Below are positions 46,719 to 54,738 of a stretch of DNA of 58,307 nucleotides, in pieces. Where the stretch lies: positions 1 through 58,307 of the forward strand of contig NZ_QOHO01000008.1 in the NCBI RefSeq assembly GCF_003432035.1. Direction: 5' to 3'. Made by a program: the position numbers and the translations under genes. Source of the stretch: Lacrimispora amygdalina (GTDB lineage: Bacteria; Bacillota; Clostridia; Lachnospirales; Lachnospiraceae). Below the pieces are notes generated by a model. It worked only from the letters and a program-made list of their open reading frames with translations. It ran no database searches and was not told the origin of the DNA. Each line of letters starts with the position of its first letter. The stretch's first letter is position 1.

Positions 46719-47879
46719 TCAGCCAATGTACTTCTTATCAGTAAGAATTTCCCTGGCCTTTTTCAGATTATGTTCCGCTATCAGAACCACCGGGCCTGTA
46801 CAGCCCATTCCGCTCTCGGCATAAATACCAGACGCCCATAAGCAGGATACCGCATCCTCCAGATCCATGATTTCAATCCCAAGGATTTCTTCGGTCACCA
46901 CTTCTTTTGGGGGTGCTTTTACTTCCTCTGCTGACTCTGAATTTTTATTTTGCCTGCATTCATTCAGTATCTGCTCCAAGCCTGCCTTCTTTGCCTTTGC
47001 GAATTCATCGGCAAGAACCTTCTGATAATCACCGTCAAGCAGTTCCTTTGCAAATTCTAAGGCTCCTGTTATGAGAGGAATTCCGGATGCCCTTGAGACG
47101 ATCAGGATCAGCTTTTCAAACCCTTCTCCGATTCCCGGACCATATCCAAAACCAACCGACTCATAATTGCCGCCAGTGGTATAAGCAGAAAACATCTTGG
47201 TCAGGACATTACCGGTCAGAGAATCCATAACCATTACATCTGCAGAGGCTGTCAGGAGATCGTTGCCTCTCATGACAATTCCTCCATCCGCCCTGTTGGA
47301 CGAAGCAAATTGGATGTCATAACCATTTTTTTTCAGCTTTTGCAGTGCGATCTCTGTCTGCCGTGCTCCGTCAACATTCAAAATGCCAACCGTCGGGTTT
47401 GCCACTCCGCTGGCTTTAGCAGTAATGATTCCGTAGATGGCGTTCTTTATCATGCTTTCGATCCTGTTTACGGATGATGTTCCTGTGGTAGAAGCAAGAT
47501 ACATCTTTCTCCCGGCTGCCGGCGTAATCACACGTCCAACCGTAGAGACTCCGATGGGAAAAGGATAGTGCATGGTCACCGCCGCACAGGCTTCTTTTTT
47601 CTGGAGCATATCGTCCATCTTTTTATGCCCCTCTTCTTCCGAGGTGACCGGTATGACCTCCACATTCTCCGCTTCCATCTGCCTGCTTCCAATCACCTTC
47701 ACAGATATCCCTTTTTTTGCCGCCTCACAAGCTGCCTGATAAATGGTTTCTTCTCCATGCTCACTTCCCATTGCTGTTATTGCGATGGGCATTTCCCTGC
47801 CGGATTGACCAGTCTCAAGCATATGAGCCATTTCAAAAAAGGTCTCTGCAATTAACTGTTTCATCTTACCTTCAGACAT
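46719..47879 (-). CDS. grdD: Glycine/betaine reductase component C, subunit D
   Basis: A 386-residue GrdD, homologous to the PlsX phosphotransacylase fold. With GrdC it takes the acetyl group from GrdA and releases acetyl phosphate. The region GVANPTVGILNVDGARQTEIAL (about residues 150-170, in part) and FGYGPGIGEGFEKLILIVSRASG match PlsX-type glycine-rich segments; the C-terminal Cys in SGMGCTGPVVLIAEHN is a candidate acetyl carrier. Start ATG 47879 has CGAGGGGTG upstream, and the longer reading of 12 codons overlaps grdC. Component C is shared by all substrate versions of the reductase. Confidence 0.92.
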   Translation of the reverse strand: MSEGKMKQLIAETFFEMAHMLETGQSGREMPIAITAMGSEHGEETIYQAACEAAKKGISVKVIGSRQMEAENVEVIPVTSEEEGHKKMDDMLQKKEACAAVTMHYPFPIGVSTVGRVITPAAGRKMYLASTTGTSSVNRIESMIKNAIYGIITAKASGVANPTVGILNVDGARQTEIALQKLKKNGYDIQFASSNRADGGIVMRGNDLLTASADVMVMDSLTGNVLTKMFSAYTTGGNYESVGFGYGPGIGEGFEKLILIVSRASGIPLITGALEFAKELLDGDYQKVLADEFAKAKKAGLEQILNECRQNKNSESAEEVKAPPKEVVTEEILGIEIMDLEDAVSCLWASGIYAESGMGCTGPVVLIAEHNLKKAREILTDKKYIG

Positions 47880-47883
47880 ATGA

Positions 47884-49422
47884 TCACCCCTCGTCTTCCT
47901 GAAGATGCTTTGCAAAATCCTTTAAAGATGCGGCAATCAGTTTCCTGATCTTGTCCTCAGACACCGTCTCCTCCTGTCCTGCACCGCTGTTTTGCTGAAG
48001 AATAAAGGATACTCCATCAAACAGATTGGTCATTCTTCCAAGAAACAGACTTCCTTTTCCAATAACCATGGCTCTGGTGATTTTTTTATCCATCAGTTCC
48101 TGTCTGGCAAAGCCAAGGTAAGGAACTCCGGAAGGGATATGTCCCTGAGTAGGGGCCCAGCCAACCATGCCATGCTCAGATACAAAATCAGCCAGCTGAG
48201 ATTTCTCAATCTCTTTGCGCATGGCGGCAAGCGCTCCTATCATCTTATAATTTGCCTCGGGCACATTACCGGCTCCTGCGGGCTTCGTAATATCCGGATT
48301 CTGCATTTCTACCGTATACTTATCAATATCCGTCAGCTTCAGCCCTGCTTTTTCAAGAGCTGATGCTGTCAGCGAAGAAATCACGTTCTGAGGAGAAGAC
48401 CCGGTTCCTACCGTATGCCTGCCCACGATATCGGTATTAATCTCCGGGCTGACTCCGTCATTGGCGCTGACGAGAATAGCAAAACCAGCCACACAATCCT
48501 CCAGTATCGGCATTCCTTTTCCTACATGATCCTTTCCGTTCATACCAAGCTTTGCGGTAGATCCTCCGGCGGCAACGATTACATGCTTAAATGTTCCTGC
48601 CTTCACCATGGCAGCCGCATGAATCAGGGCATGGGTCGGACCGGCACAGAAACCTCTTACATCGCACCCTGTGGCGTTTTCAAGACCTGCGATTTCCGCT
48701 GCTGCTTTCGCAAAGTTTCCTCCGCCTCTCTGATTCATATCACCGCATGCCTCTTCCGAACACTCAATCACATATTCAATTTCTTCTTTCCTGATATCAT
48801 TCTTATCAATTAAATGTAACAATGATAAAACGCAGGAAGCCTTTGAAACAAGGTTTTCAAAAATGACATGGGCGGAAAGAGAATGGTCAATATCATGTGC
48901 CGCTTTGATGCAGCCGACAATCGTTCCTCGGTAATACAAAGGCTCTGCATGTTCGTCTGCGATTAAACCGTTAATTTCTGACAACTCAAAGTTTTTTTCA
49001 AAGACACTCAAAAACTTTGGATCTATAAGACTGTGAGACTCTAATTTTTTCTTCACGGAAACAGCAAATTGTGATTCTAATTTTACAAGATCAAATACAT
49101 CACAGATTGCAATCAACCCGATAAATTCATCTTCCGGCATGATTTCCCCAAATCTGCCTTCTCTATTGCTGTAATCGGATTTCTGCTGATACCATGGCTG
49201 TGCATAGCCAGCCAGTTCATCAGGCGTAATGTTTCCAATGTAAGTCTGATTAGGCAGATACGCTTTACATTCTTCATAAGACCGCAGACTCTTATCCAGA
49301 TTTTTCAGATATTCAGAATCAGGGTCAATGGTTCGCTGAGTTGTCTGTGTTGTGCCATTATGAATTACCATATCTGGCGTATGAGCAAGTATGTAACTTG
49401 CTCCTTTTAAGACGCTGTACAT
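47884..49422 (-). CDS. grdC: Glycine/betaine reductase component C, subunit C
   Basis: A 512-residue GrdC, related to FabH-type condensing enzymes. It accepts the acetyl group from the carboxymethylated selenoprotein GrdA as a thioester. The region CDVRGFCAGPTHALIHAAAM (about residues 245-264) holds a conserved Cys in a FabH-like loop, and FKHVIVAAGGSTAKLGMNGKDHVGKG follows. ATAGGAGG lies before ATG 49422; an ATG 11 codons upstream lacks a ribosome site. It is directly after grdA and 4 bases before grdD. Confidence 0.92.
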   Translation of the reverse strand: MYSVLKGASYILAHTPDMVIHNGTTQTTQRTIDPDSEYLKNLDKSLRSYEECKAYLPNQTYIGNITPDELAGYAQPWYQQKSDYSNREGRFGEIMPEDEFIGLIAICDVFDLVKLESQFAVSVKKKLESHSLIDPKFLSVFEKNFELSEINGLIADEHAEPLYYRGTIVGCIKAAHDIDHSLSAHVIFENLVSKASCVLSLLHLIDKNDIRKEEIEYVIECSEEACGDMNQRGGGNFAKAAAEIAGLENATGCDVRGFCAGPTHALIHAAAMVKAGTFKHVIVAAGGSTAKLGMNGKDHVGKGMPILEDCVAGFAILVSANDGVSPEINTDIVGRHTVGTGSSPQNVISSLTASALEKAGLKLTDIDKYTVEMQNPDITKPAGAGNVPEANYKMIGALAAMRKEIEKSQLADFVSEHGMVGWAPTQGHIPSGVPYLGFARQELMDKKITRAMVIGKGSLFLGRMTNLFDGVSFILQQNSGAGQEETVSEDKIRKLIAASLKDFAKHLQEDEG

Positions 49423-49513
49423 ATTTTGCCTCCTATAATAAATCAATTCCTGCAAAATGTGGTGCTGTGTACCATTCGCATTTCACAAGAATTGATCTGT
49501 GAAGGGATGAATT

Positions 49514-49978
49514 TTAAAATTTACAATACTCGTCCCTTATTGTTGACATCTCTTTTCGGATATCGTCGACATCCAATACCATTTCCATCATACTGATCTG
49601 CTCGTCGTAAACATCGCTATCTACTTCATCTTTGATTTCCGGCTCACAGGCATGGTATACTTTTAGTCCCAACTGGACTCCTGCCAAAGGTCCTGCAAAA
49701 GTAGGGTCTCCTGCCGTAACAGTTTCAGCAGCAAGGCCGGCAGCCTCACCTTCTGCGGCTCCTAAAATAACAACAATATTTTCAGGACCGTACTGTTCCG
49801 CTAATGCTTTTACCCTCTTTTGATTTTCCAGGTCCATGGCACCCGCAGCCGTTCAGACAAAGCATTCTGTTGACGAGAATACTACTTCTGCACCGGCCGT
49901 TTTAACACACTGCTCAATAGCAGGACCAGGAATGCCGTCTCTGTCGCCGATAATGATCGCTTTTTTGTCTTTAAGCAT
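49514..49978 (-). CDS. grdA: Glycine/betaine reductase component A selenoprotein, in-frame UGA
   Basis: A 154-residue selenoprotein A, the small carrier shared by the reductases. The UGA at 49855-49853 is codon 42 in the motif CFV-Sec (CxxU), exactly where GrdA has its selenocysteine; the text continues [14 protein letters not shown]. Automated calling would start at Met 49837 and miss the first third. The carrier accepts the carboxymethyl group from component B as a selenoether; thioredoxin then reduces it, releasing an acetyl group to component C. AGGAGG is 6 bases before ATG 49978. A SECIS is not obvious: only weak pairings follow the UGA. Confidence 0.93.
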
Positions 49979-50003
49979 ATTACTTCCTCCTTTTTTTTTC
50001 TAT

Positions 50004-50067
50004 ATTATAACGTGTGCCAGCAAAATAAATATTTACTCTGCAGACTAAAAACAGATTTCCACGTTAT
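50004..50067 (-). promoter_or_regulatory. Candidate promoter region with separated inverted half-sites before grdA
   Basis: A TATAAT (50009-50004 on the minus strand) lies 26 bases before grdA, but its -35 is poor. ATAACGTG (50007-50014) and CACGTTAT (50060-50067) are perfect 8-base inverted half-sites about 53 bp apart, one overlapping the TATAAT, which may mark a looping operator. Confidence 0.35.
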
Positions 50068-50083
50068 GTACCTAGTTGTTTTA

Positions 50084-50404
50084 CTAAAATGCATATCGTT
50101 TTATCATTTCCTCAATTTTTTCAGGTGTTGCATCATCTTTTACTAATTCTTCAACTTTTTCACCGTTTTTATAGATAGCCATAACGGGTAGTCCCAAAAT
50201 TTTCTGAGAAATGGCAAGCCTTCTTGCCTTTGTGGTATTCAGTTTAGTAAATTTGATTTTATCGCTGTATTCTTCAGCAAATTTCTCGACATGAGGGAGC
50301 AGAGCCTGACAGGGTACACACCCATCTCCAAAAAAGTCCACAAATACAATTCCTTCTGCCTTCAGCACTTCTGGTTCAAACGTATCTTTATCCACAACTA
50401 ACAT
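50084..50404 (-). CDS. trxA: Thioredoxin with CVPC active site
   Basis: A 106-residue thioredoxin that would deliver electrons to the reductase to break the carboxymethyl-selenium adduct of GrdA. The active site is GCVPC (about residues 28-32) where most thioredoxins have WCGPC; the cis-Pro in LGLPVMAI (about 74) is present. A non-standard motif of this kind has been described for thioredoxins of glycine-reductase clostridia, as I recall, which supports a dedicated role. GGAGG lies before the ATG. It overlaps no gene but is only one base after trxB. Confidence 0.9.
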   Translation of the reverse strand: MLVVDKDTFEPEVLKAEGIVFVDFFGDGCVPCQALLPHVEKFAEEYSDKIKFTKLNTTKARRLAISQKILGLPVMAIYKNGEKVEELVKDDATPEKIEEMIKRYAF

Positions 50405-50405
50405 T

Positions 50406-51347
50406 CTAATTACCTCCTTCGTTTTCTATATATTTCTCAGCCATGACGGCCGCAATCGCACCATCTGCACAGGCAGTGACAACCTGTCTTAAACTCTTTA
50501 TTCTGATATCCCCGGCAGCAAAAACACCCGGTACATTTGTTTCCATATTTTCATTTGTTCTAATATAACCGTATTCCATATCCAAACTGCCCTCAAAACA
50601 TTTTGACTGGGGCAGATATCCGATAAAGCCAAAGATTCCGAATGTTCCGTCTTCTTCATCGGCAACAATTTCCGTCACTTCCCCTGTCTTGACGTTTTCA
50701 ACCGACATACTCTGGACCATACCGTCTCCCTTTATTTCTTTCACCACAGAATCCCACATAAAATCTACTTTAGGATTTTTAAATGCTTTTTCCTGAATGG
50801 ATTTTGCGGCACGAAGCTCATCTCTTCTATGAATAATGGTCACCTTACGGCCAAACTTTGTCAGATAAAGAGCCTCTTCAACAGCAGTATCTCCACCTCC
50901 GACTACAAATATTTCAAAATCCTCAAAAAAGTTTCCGTCACAGGTTGCGCAATAAGAAACTCCTTTTCCGATCAGTTCCTTTTCCCCCGGACAGCCGATA
51001 GGCTTTGGGTATGCACCGGTGGCAATAATTACCGTTTTCGTGTGGTACTCTTTCCCCTTACCTTTCAATACCTTGATATCTCCGGAGAAATCTACTGATT
51101 CAATACAATCAGACGTTCTTTCAATTCCAAATTTCTCTACCTGTTTTGACATTCTTTCTACCAGAGTACTGCCTGACTCCTCCGGAAGACATCCCGGATA
51201 ATTTTCAATCTCGGAAGTAATAACAATTTGTCCCCCATCCTTATCTTTTTCAATAAGCAGCGCATTCAGCCTGGCTCTTCCTGCATAAAGACCAGCGGAC
51301 AGGCCGGCAGGTCCTCCACCAACTATTACAACATCATAAACTTTCAA
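50406..51347 (-). CDS. trxB: Thioredoxin reductase
   Basis: A 313-residue flavoprotein that reduces thioredoxin with a pyridine nucleotide. FAD motif VIVGGGPAGLSAGLYAGRA (about residues 7-25), NAD(P)H motif VVGGGDTAVEEALYL (about 148-162) and the redox pair CATC (about 135-138, in YCATCDGNF) are intact. The start is TTG at 51347 with GGAGGTG upstream. It lies 13 bases after selB and next to trxA, the usual trxBA pair at the head of grd operons. Confidence 0.94.
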   Translation of the reverse strand: MKVYDVVIVGGGPAGLSAGLYAGRARLNALLIEKDKDGGQIVITSEIENYPGCLPEESGSTLVERMSKQVEKFGIERTSDCIESVDFSGDIKVLKGKGKEYHTKTVIIATGAYPKPIGCPGEKELIGKGVSYCATCDGNFFEDFEIFVVGGGDTAVEEALYLTKFGRKVTIIHRRDELRAAKSIQEKAFKNPKVDFMWDSVVKEIKGDGMVQSMSVENVKTGEVTEIVADEEDGTFGIFGFIGYLPQSKCFEGSLDMEYGYIRTNENMETNVPGVFAAGDIRIKSLRQVVTACADGAIAAVMAEKYIENEGGN

Positions 51348-51360
51348 AGCGCACCTCCAT

Positions 51361-53235
51361 TTATTTTTTAGTATTTAATACCCTGTCTTCTCCCTCGCGT
51401 CTGGTAAGTTTTTCCTGATCAAACCTTTCCAGAAGCATTAATGCAAACTTTCTGCTGGTTCCGATAGAATCCCTGAAATCCGGAAGCTTTAATATTCCCT
51501 TTTCCAAAAAAAGTCTTTCTGCTGATTCTTTGGCCTCTCTGTACTGTGTTTCCGTCAGAATATATTGTCCGGGAAACACTAAGAAATCACTCTGCAGCAT
51601 AAATTCAAGCACCTGCTGCTTTTCTTTGATATTCTCCGTAAGCTCTGCAGCTGTCAGCAGAGTATAGCCGCTTTCCATGACCTTTTTCTTCAATTCATCA
51701 CTGATTTTCTTTTGGCCTTCTGTAAGCACCGGTTCAAAATCACAACACGAAACCAGATTCTGCTCAAGCTTAACTTCATTCTTTGCGACCAGATATTTTA
51801 ACATGGTCTCACACTGTTTCTTATTGGACATATCAAGCTTTTCCAGTAATTCTGCCTTAGGAATCCCTTTTCGCAATCTGTATTTTTTATGATAATCTTT
51901 TAAGACTGCCTCTGCCATATACTTGTAATGCATCAAATATTCTGCATGTATAAACTGCTTTTCGATTAATAAAATAATTCCATCCTCTTCAAGTTCTTTC
52001 AGTTCTTCTTCTTTAATGTCTTTATTTAAAAAAGCGGATATCTTAGAAAAATCAGTAAATGGATTGTTTTTAATATATTCTTCTATAATTTCCTTGTCAG
52101 AAGCCGAGTCCTTCATCTGAAGCGACCGCAATCGTTCATCGGGATCATTTTTATATCTCAAAGCTTTCGGATCTATGATTACTCCCCCGCCGATAGTTGT
52201 GACCGGAGAAATGGTTCTTAACACAAAACGGTCACCCTTCAAAACAGCTATTTCATGATCCAGCAGAATCTGAGCATAGCCTTCATCCCCGGCTTTTACT
52301 TTTTTATGGGTGATAGGTACAAATCTTGCCACTTCCTCCGATGCTCCGGTATATAGCTTCAGTTTATAAAACTTACCGATTTCAAGCTTTGTTGATTTAA
52401 CGATGGAAAATCTGACATCAATCCTGTCCGTTACGTATACACCGTCCCTTGCTGCAACCGTGTTTCCTCTCTTTAATTCATCCACCGTTACATTGGATAA
52501 GTTAATTGCCGTTCTCTGTCCGGCATATGCTAAATCCACGTTATGCTCATGAACCTGAAGATTCCGGACTTTCGTAGAAATTCCCTGGGGATAAACCACC
52601 AATTCATCTTCTGTTTTTAATATACCTTCCATTAAAGTCCCGGTAACTACAGTTCCGTACCCTTTAACAGAAAAAACCCGGTCTATATTCATTCGGGGTT
52701 TTTTCGTGAAGCTGCGTTCCCGGATATCCGAAGTCAGGATCTCAAGCTCGGTTATCAACGTATCAAAGCCTGTCCTGCTGACAGAATCAACCTCCACGAT
52801 CTTTGTCCCTTCTAAAAAGGTTCCTTTTGTAAACGACCGGATATCTTCTATTACCAGTTCCTTAAAGTCCTCATCTACCAGATCGATCTTAGTAAGAACA
52901 ATCAGAAATTTTTGTATTCCCAGGTAACTGAGGATGTCGATATGCTCTCTTGTTTGGGGCATAATTCCTTCATTCGCCGCAATAATAATCAGAGCAGCAT
53001 CAATGCCTGTGGCGCCGGCCAGCATATTCTTAATAAACTTTTCGTGCCCCGGAACATCAACAATTCCAAGCGTACGTCCGTTAGGAAGCTGAAAACCGGT
53101 AAATCCAAGATTAATTGAAATTCCTCTTTTCTTCTCTTCCGCAAGCGTATCCGTATCATGGCCTGTAAGTGCTTTAACCAGTGCCGTTTTGCCATGATCG
53201 ATATGCCCTGCCGTCCCTACAACTATGCTGTCCAT
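51361..53235 (-). CDS. selB: Selenocysteine-specific elongation factor SelB
   Basis: A 624-residue translation factor that carries selenocysteyl-tRNA to UGA codons next to a SECIS. The GTPase domain has GTAGHIDHGKTALVKALTG (residues about 7-25), DVPGHEKFIKNMLAGA (about 60) and LTKIDLV (about 115). EF-Tu-like domains II and III follow, then four winged-helix domains (about 375-620) that bind the SECIS hairpin. GGGGAGG precedes the ATG. It lies 75 bases downstream of the tRNA-Sec gene with no terminator between, so the two are likely one transcript. Confidence 0.96.
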   Translation of the reverse strand: MDSIVVGTAGHIDHGKTALVKALTGHDTDTLAEEKKRGISINLGFTGFQLPNGRTLGIVDVPGHEKFIKNMLAGATGIDAALIIIAANEGIMPQTREHIDILSYLGIQKFLIVLTKIDLVDEDFKELVIEDIRSFTKGTFLEGTKIVEVDSVSRTGFDTLITELEILTSDIRERSFTKKPRMNIDRVFSVKGYGTVVTGTLMEGILKTEDELVVYPQGISTKVRNLQVHEHNVDLAYAGQRTAINLSNVTVDELKRGNTVAARDGVYVTDRIDVRFSIVKSTKLEIGKFYKLKLYTGASEEVARFVPITHKKVKAGDEGYAQILLDHEIAVLKGDRFVLRTISPVTTIGGGVIIDPKALRYKNDPDERLRSLQMKDSASDKEIIEEYIKNNPFTDFSKISAFLNKDIKEEELKELEEDGIILLIEKQFIHAEYLMHYKYMAEAVLKDYHKKYRLRKGIPKAELLEKLDMSNKKQCETMLKYLVAKNEVKLEQNLVSCCDFEPVLTEGQKKISDELKKKVMESGYTLLTAAELTENIKEKQQVLEFMLQSDFLVFPGQYILTETQYREAKESAERLFLEKGILKLPDFRDSIGTSRKFALMLLERFDQEKLTRREGEDRVLNTKK

Positions 53236-53309
53236 TCATTCCTCCCCAATAGGCAGATTGTTATTTTTTTAACTATACAGGCGCAATTTATATAAATGTA
53301 AATTATTTT

Positions 53310-53403
53310 TGGCGGAAGCATATGGGAATCGAACCCACCCACGGATACAATCCGCAACACGGTTTTGAAGACCGGTAGGCACACCAGTTACCTGTCTGCT
53401 TCC
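53310..53403 (-). tRNA. selC: tRNA-Sec (anticodon UCA)
   Basis: A 94-base tRNA with the UCA anticodon (53368-53366) in CTTCAAA, a long variable arm (CGGAT/ATCCG pairing), the D arm with AGG/CCT, the T arm around TTCGATT and an encoded CCA at the 3' end. The acceptor stem GGAAGCA/TGCTTCC gives 7 clear pairs, with an 8th G-A position. This length and the long variable arm fit bacterial tRNA-Sec and not tRNA-Ser. It is located directly upstream of selB. Confidence 0.93.
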
Positions 53404-53410
53404 ATTTTGT

Positions 53411-53429
53411 ATTGTAGATTGTCTACAAT
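53411..53429. promoter_or_regulatory. Perfect palindrome in the tRNA-Sec leader
   Basis: ATTGTAGA-TTG-TCTACAAT is a perfect 19-bp inverted repeat between the promoter -10 box and the tRNA 5' end, starting about 4 bases after the predicted transcription start. The TTGTNNACAA-like half-sites resemble GntR/FCD operators. It could be a repressor site or a leader hairpin. Confidence 0.6.
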
Positions 53430-53439
53430 CTACTTTTAC

Positions 53440-53468
53440 ATTATAACTATTTTTTTGTACTATATCAA
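53440..53468 (-). promoter_or_regulatory. Promoter of tRNA-Sec and selB
   Basis: On the minus strand TTGATA (53468-53463) and TATAAT (53445-53440) are 17 bases apart, a near-consensus sigma-A promoter 37 bases from the tRNA 5' end. The rest of the 240-base gap up to selD is AT-rich and holds no gene. Confidence 0.75.
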
Positions 53469-53633
53469 CATAGTATTTTTTATATTTAGAACTCACTTTA
53501 TTTATTATTTTTATATATTCTGAATTTTGGCAAAAAAAACATACAAATAAACTAATTATTAAAAGGAGAAACTTATTAATTTATATTATCCAAAAAAACA
53601 GGTTCTATACTCCAGCTAAGGCAAAGAGCAAAA

Positions 53634-53659
53634 AACACAAGCCTTATATCACTTGTGTT
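53634..53659 (-). terminator. Terminator of selD
   Basis: AACACAAG (53634-53641) and CTTGTGTT (53652-53659) form a hairpin that overlaps the selD stop, followed by TTTTTT on the minus strand. The selD transcript probably ends before the tRNA-Sec promoter. Confidence 0.75.
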
Positions 53660-54737
53660 TGTGTTTTTGCTTATTTAACAATTCAATTTTTTTGTCTGAT
53701 GCTGTTTTGACCATACCTATCTTAAATCCGTTTACCCCATCAGCTTTAAGCCTGTTTAATAATATATCTGCCTCATCTTCCGGTAATGCAATGCACAGGC
53801 CTCCTGATGTCTGTGCATCAGAAGCAATATCAACCAATGTCTGGCTCACATCCGGCATAATTTTGACAAACGATTTGATATAATCAAAATTACGGTAAGC
53901 ACCTGCAGGTACCATTCCGGTAAGTGCCATCTCCTCTGCTAAAGGAAATAACGGAAGATCGTCTGCAAAGACTGATATAGTAACTTCACTTCCTGCTGCC
54001 ATTTCGTAGAGATGACCAAGAAGGCCAAAGCCTGTGATATCAGTACATGCATGAACGGAAAGGCCGCTCATGGCCGCTGCCGCCTCCTTATTTAATGCAG
54101 CCATAGAATCAAGCATTAATTTAACGTCACCGGACTCGATAAATTCCGCTTTCAGCGCAGTCAAAAGAATTCCAGAGCCTAGTGGTTTGGTTAAAACCAG
54201 TACATCACCAGGCTGTGCTCCTACATTTTTCAGTACATTTCCAGGATTCACGAATCCTGTAACGCTTAAACCATATTTCGGGACATTATCCTCAATCGTA
54301 TGTCCGCCGGTTATAATGCACCCTGCTTTAATTGCCTGATCCGCACCCCCTCGTAAGATTTCTTTTACTACCTCATCTCCAAGACAAGGGTTTACGCATA
54401 GCAGATTTAACGCCAGCCGCGGCTCTCCTCCCATGGCATAAACATCCGAAAACGCATTAGCAGCCGCAATTTTACCGAACATATAGGGATCATCCACCAT
54501 AGGCGGAAAGAAATCCGCTGTCTGTATGATCGCCAGATCCTCACTGATCTGATAAACACAGGCATCATCTGACGTATCAAATCCAACAATCAGCGCCGGA
54601 TCAGAAAGCTTCGGCAGATCGCTGATAATATTCGAAAGAGCTCCCGGCCCTAATTTTGACGCTCAGCCTCCACCTGAAACAAATTTTGTAAGCAATCCTT
54701 TCTGCTCCAAATAAACACCTTCTTTCAGAAAAATCAT
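53649..54737 (-). CDS. selD: Selenophosphate synthetase, itself a selenoprotein with in-frame UGA
   Basis: Makes selenophosphate, the selenium donor for SelA. An in-frame UGA at 54665-54663 is codon 25 in the loop GGG-Sec-ASKLGPG, the catalytic Cys/Sec position. Reading past it joins the 283-residue part from 54500 (DDPYMFGKIAAANAFSDVYAMGG) without frame change. Metal-binding Asp residues are in FDTSDDACVY and QTADFFPP. Start is uncertain: ATG 54737 (362 residues) has GAGG 11 bases upstream, while TTG 54710 has AAGG at good spacing and gives a length nearer the family norm. The gene follows the decayed desulfurase remnant. Confidence 0.92.
54637..54651 (-). promoter_or_regulatory. Candidate SECIS hairpin for the selD UGA
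   Basis: On the minus strand AGGGC-CGGGA-GCTCT gives a 5-bp stem (one G-U pair) with a G-rich loop, 11 bases after the UGA, the same place as in grdH. Inferred from pairing only. Confidence 0.45.
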
Positions 54738-54738
54738 A

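Noticed and set aside
49838-49852. GGC/GCC pairing two bases after the grdA UGA as a SECIS
   Set aside because: The stem is only 3 bp and is too close to the UGA; a longer-range structure would have to be shown by folding.
49979-50083. Glycine riboswitch before grdA
   Set aside because: The gap is 105 AT-rich bases with no tandem aptamer-like structure that I can see.
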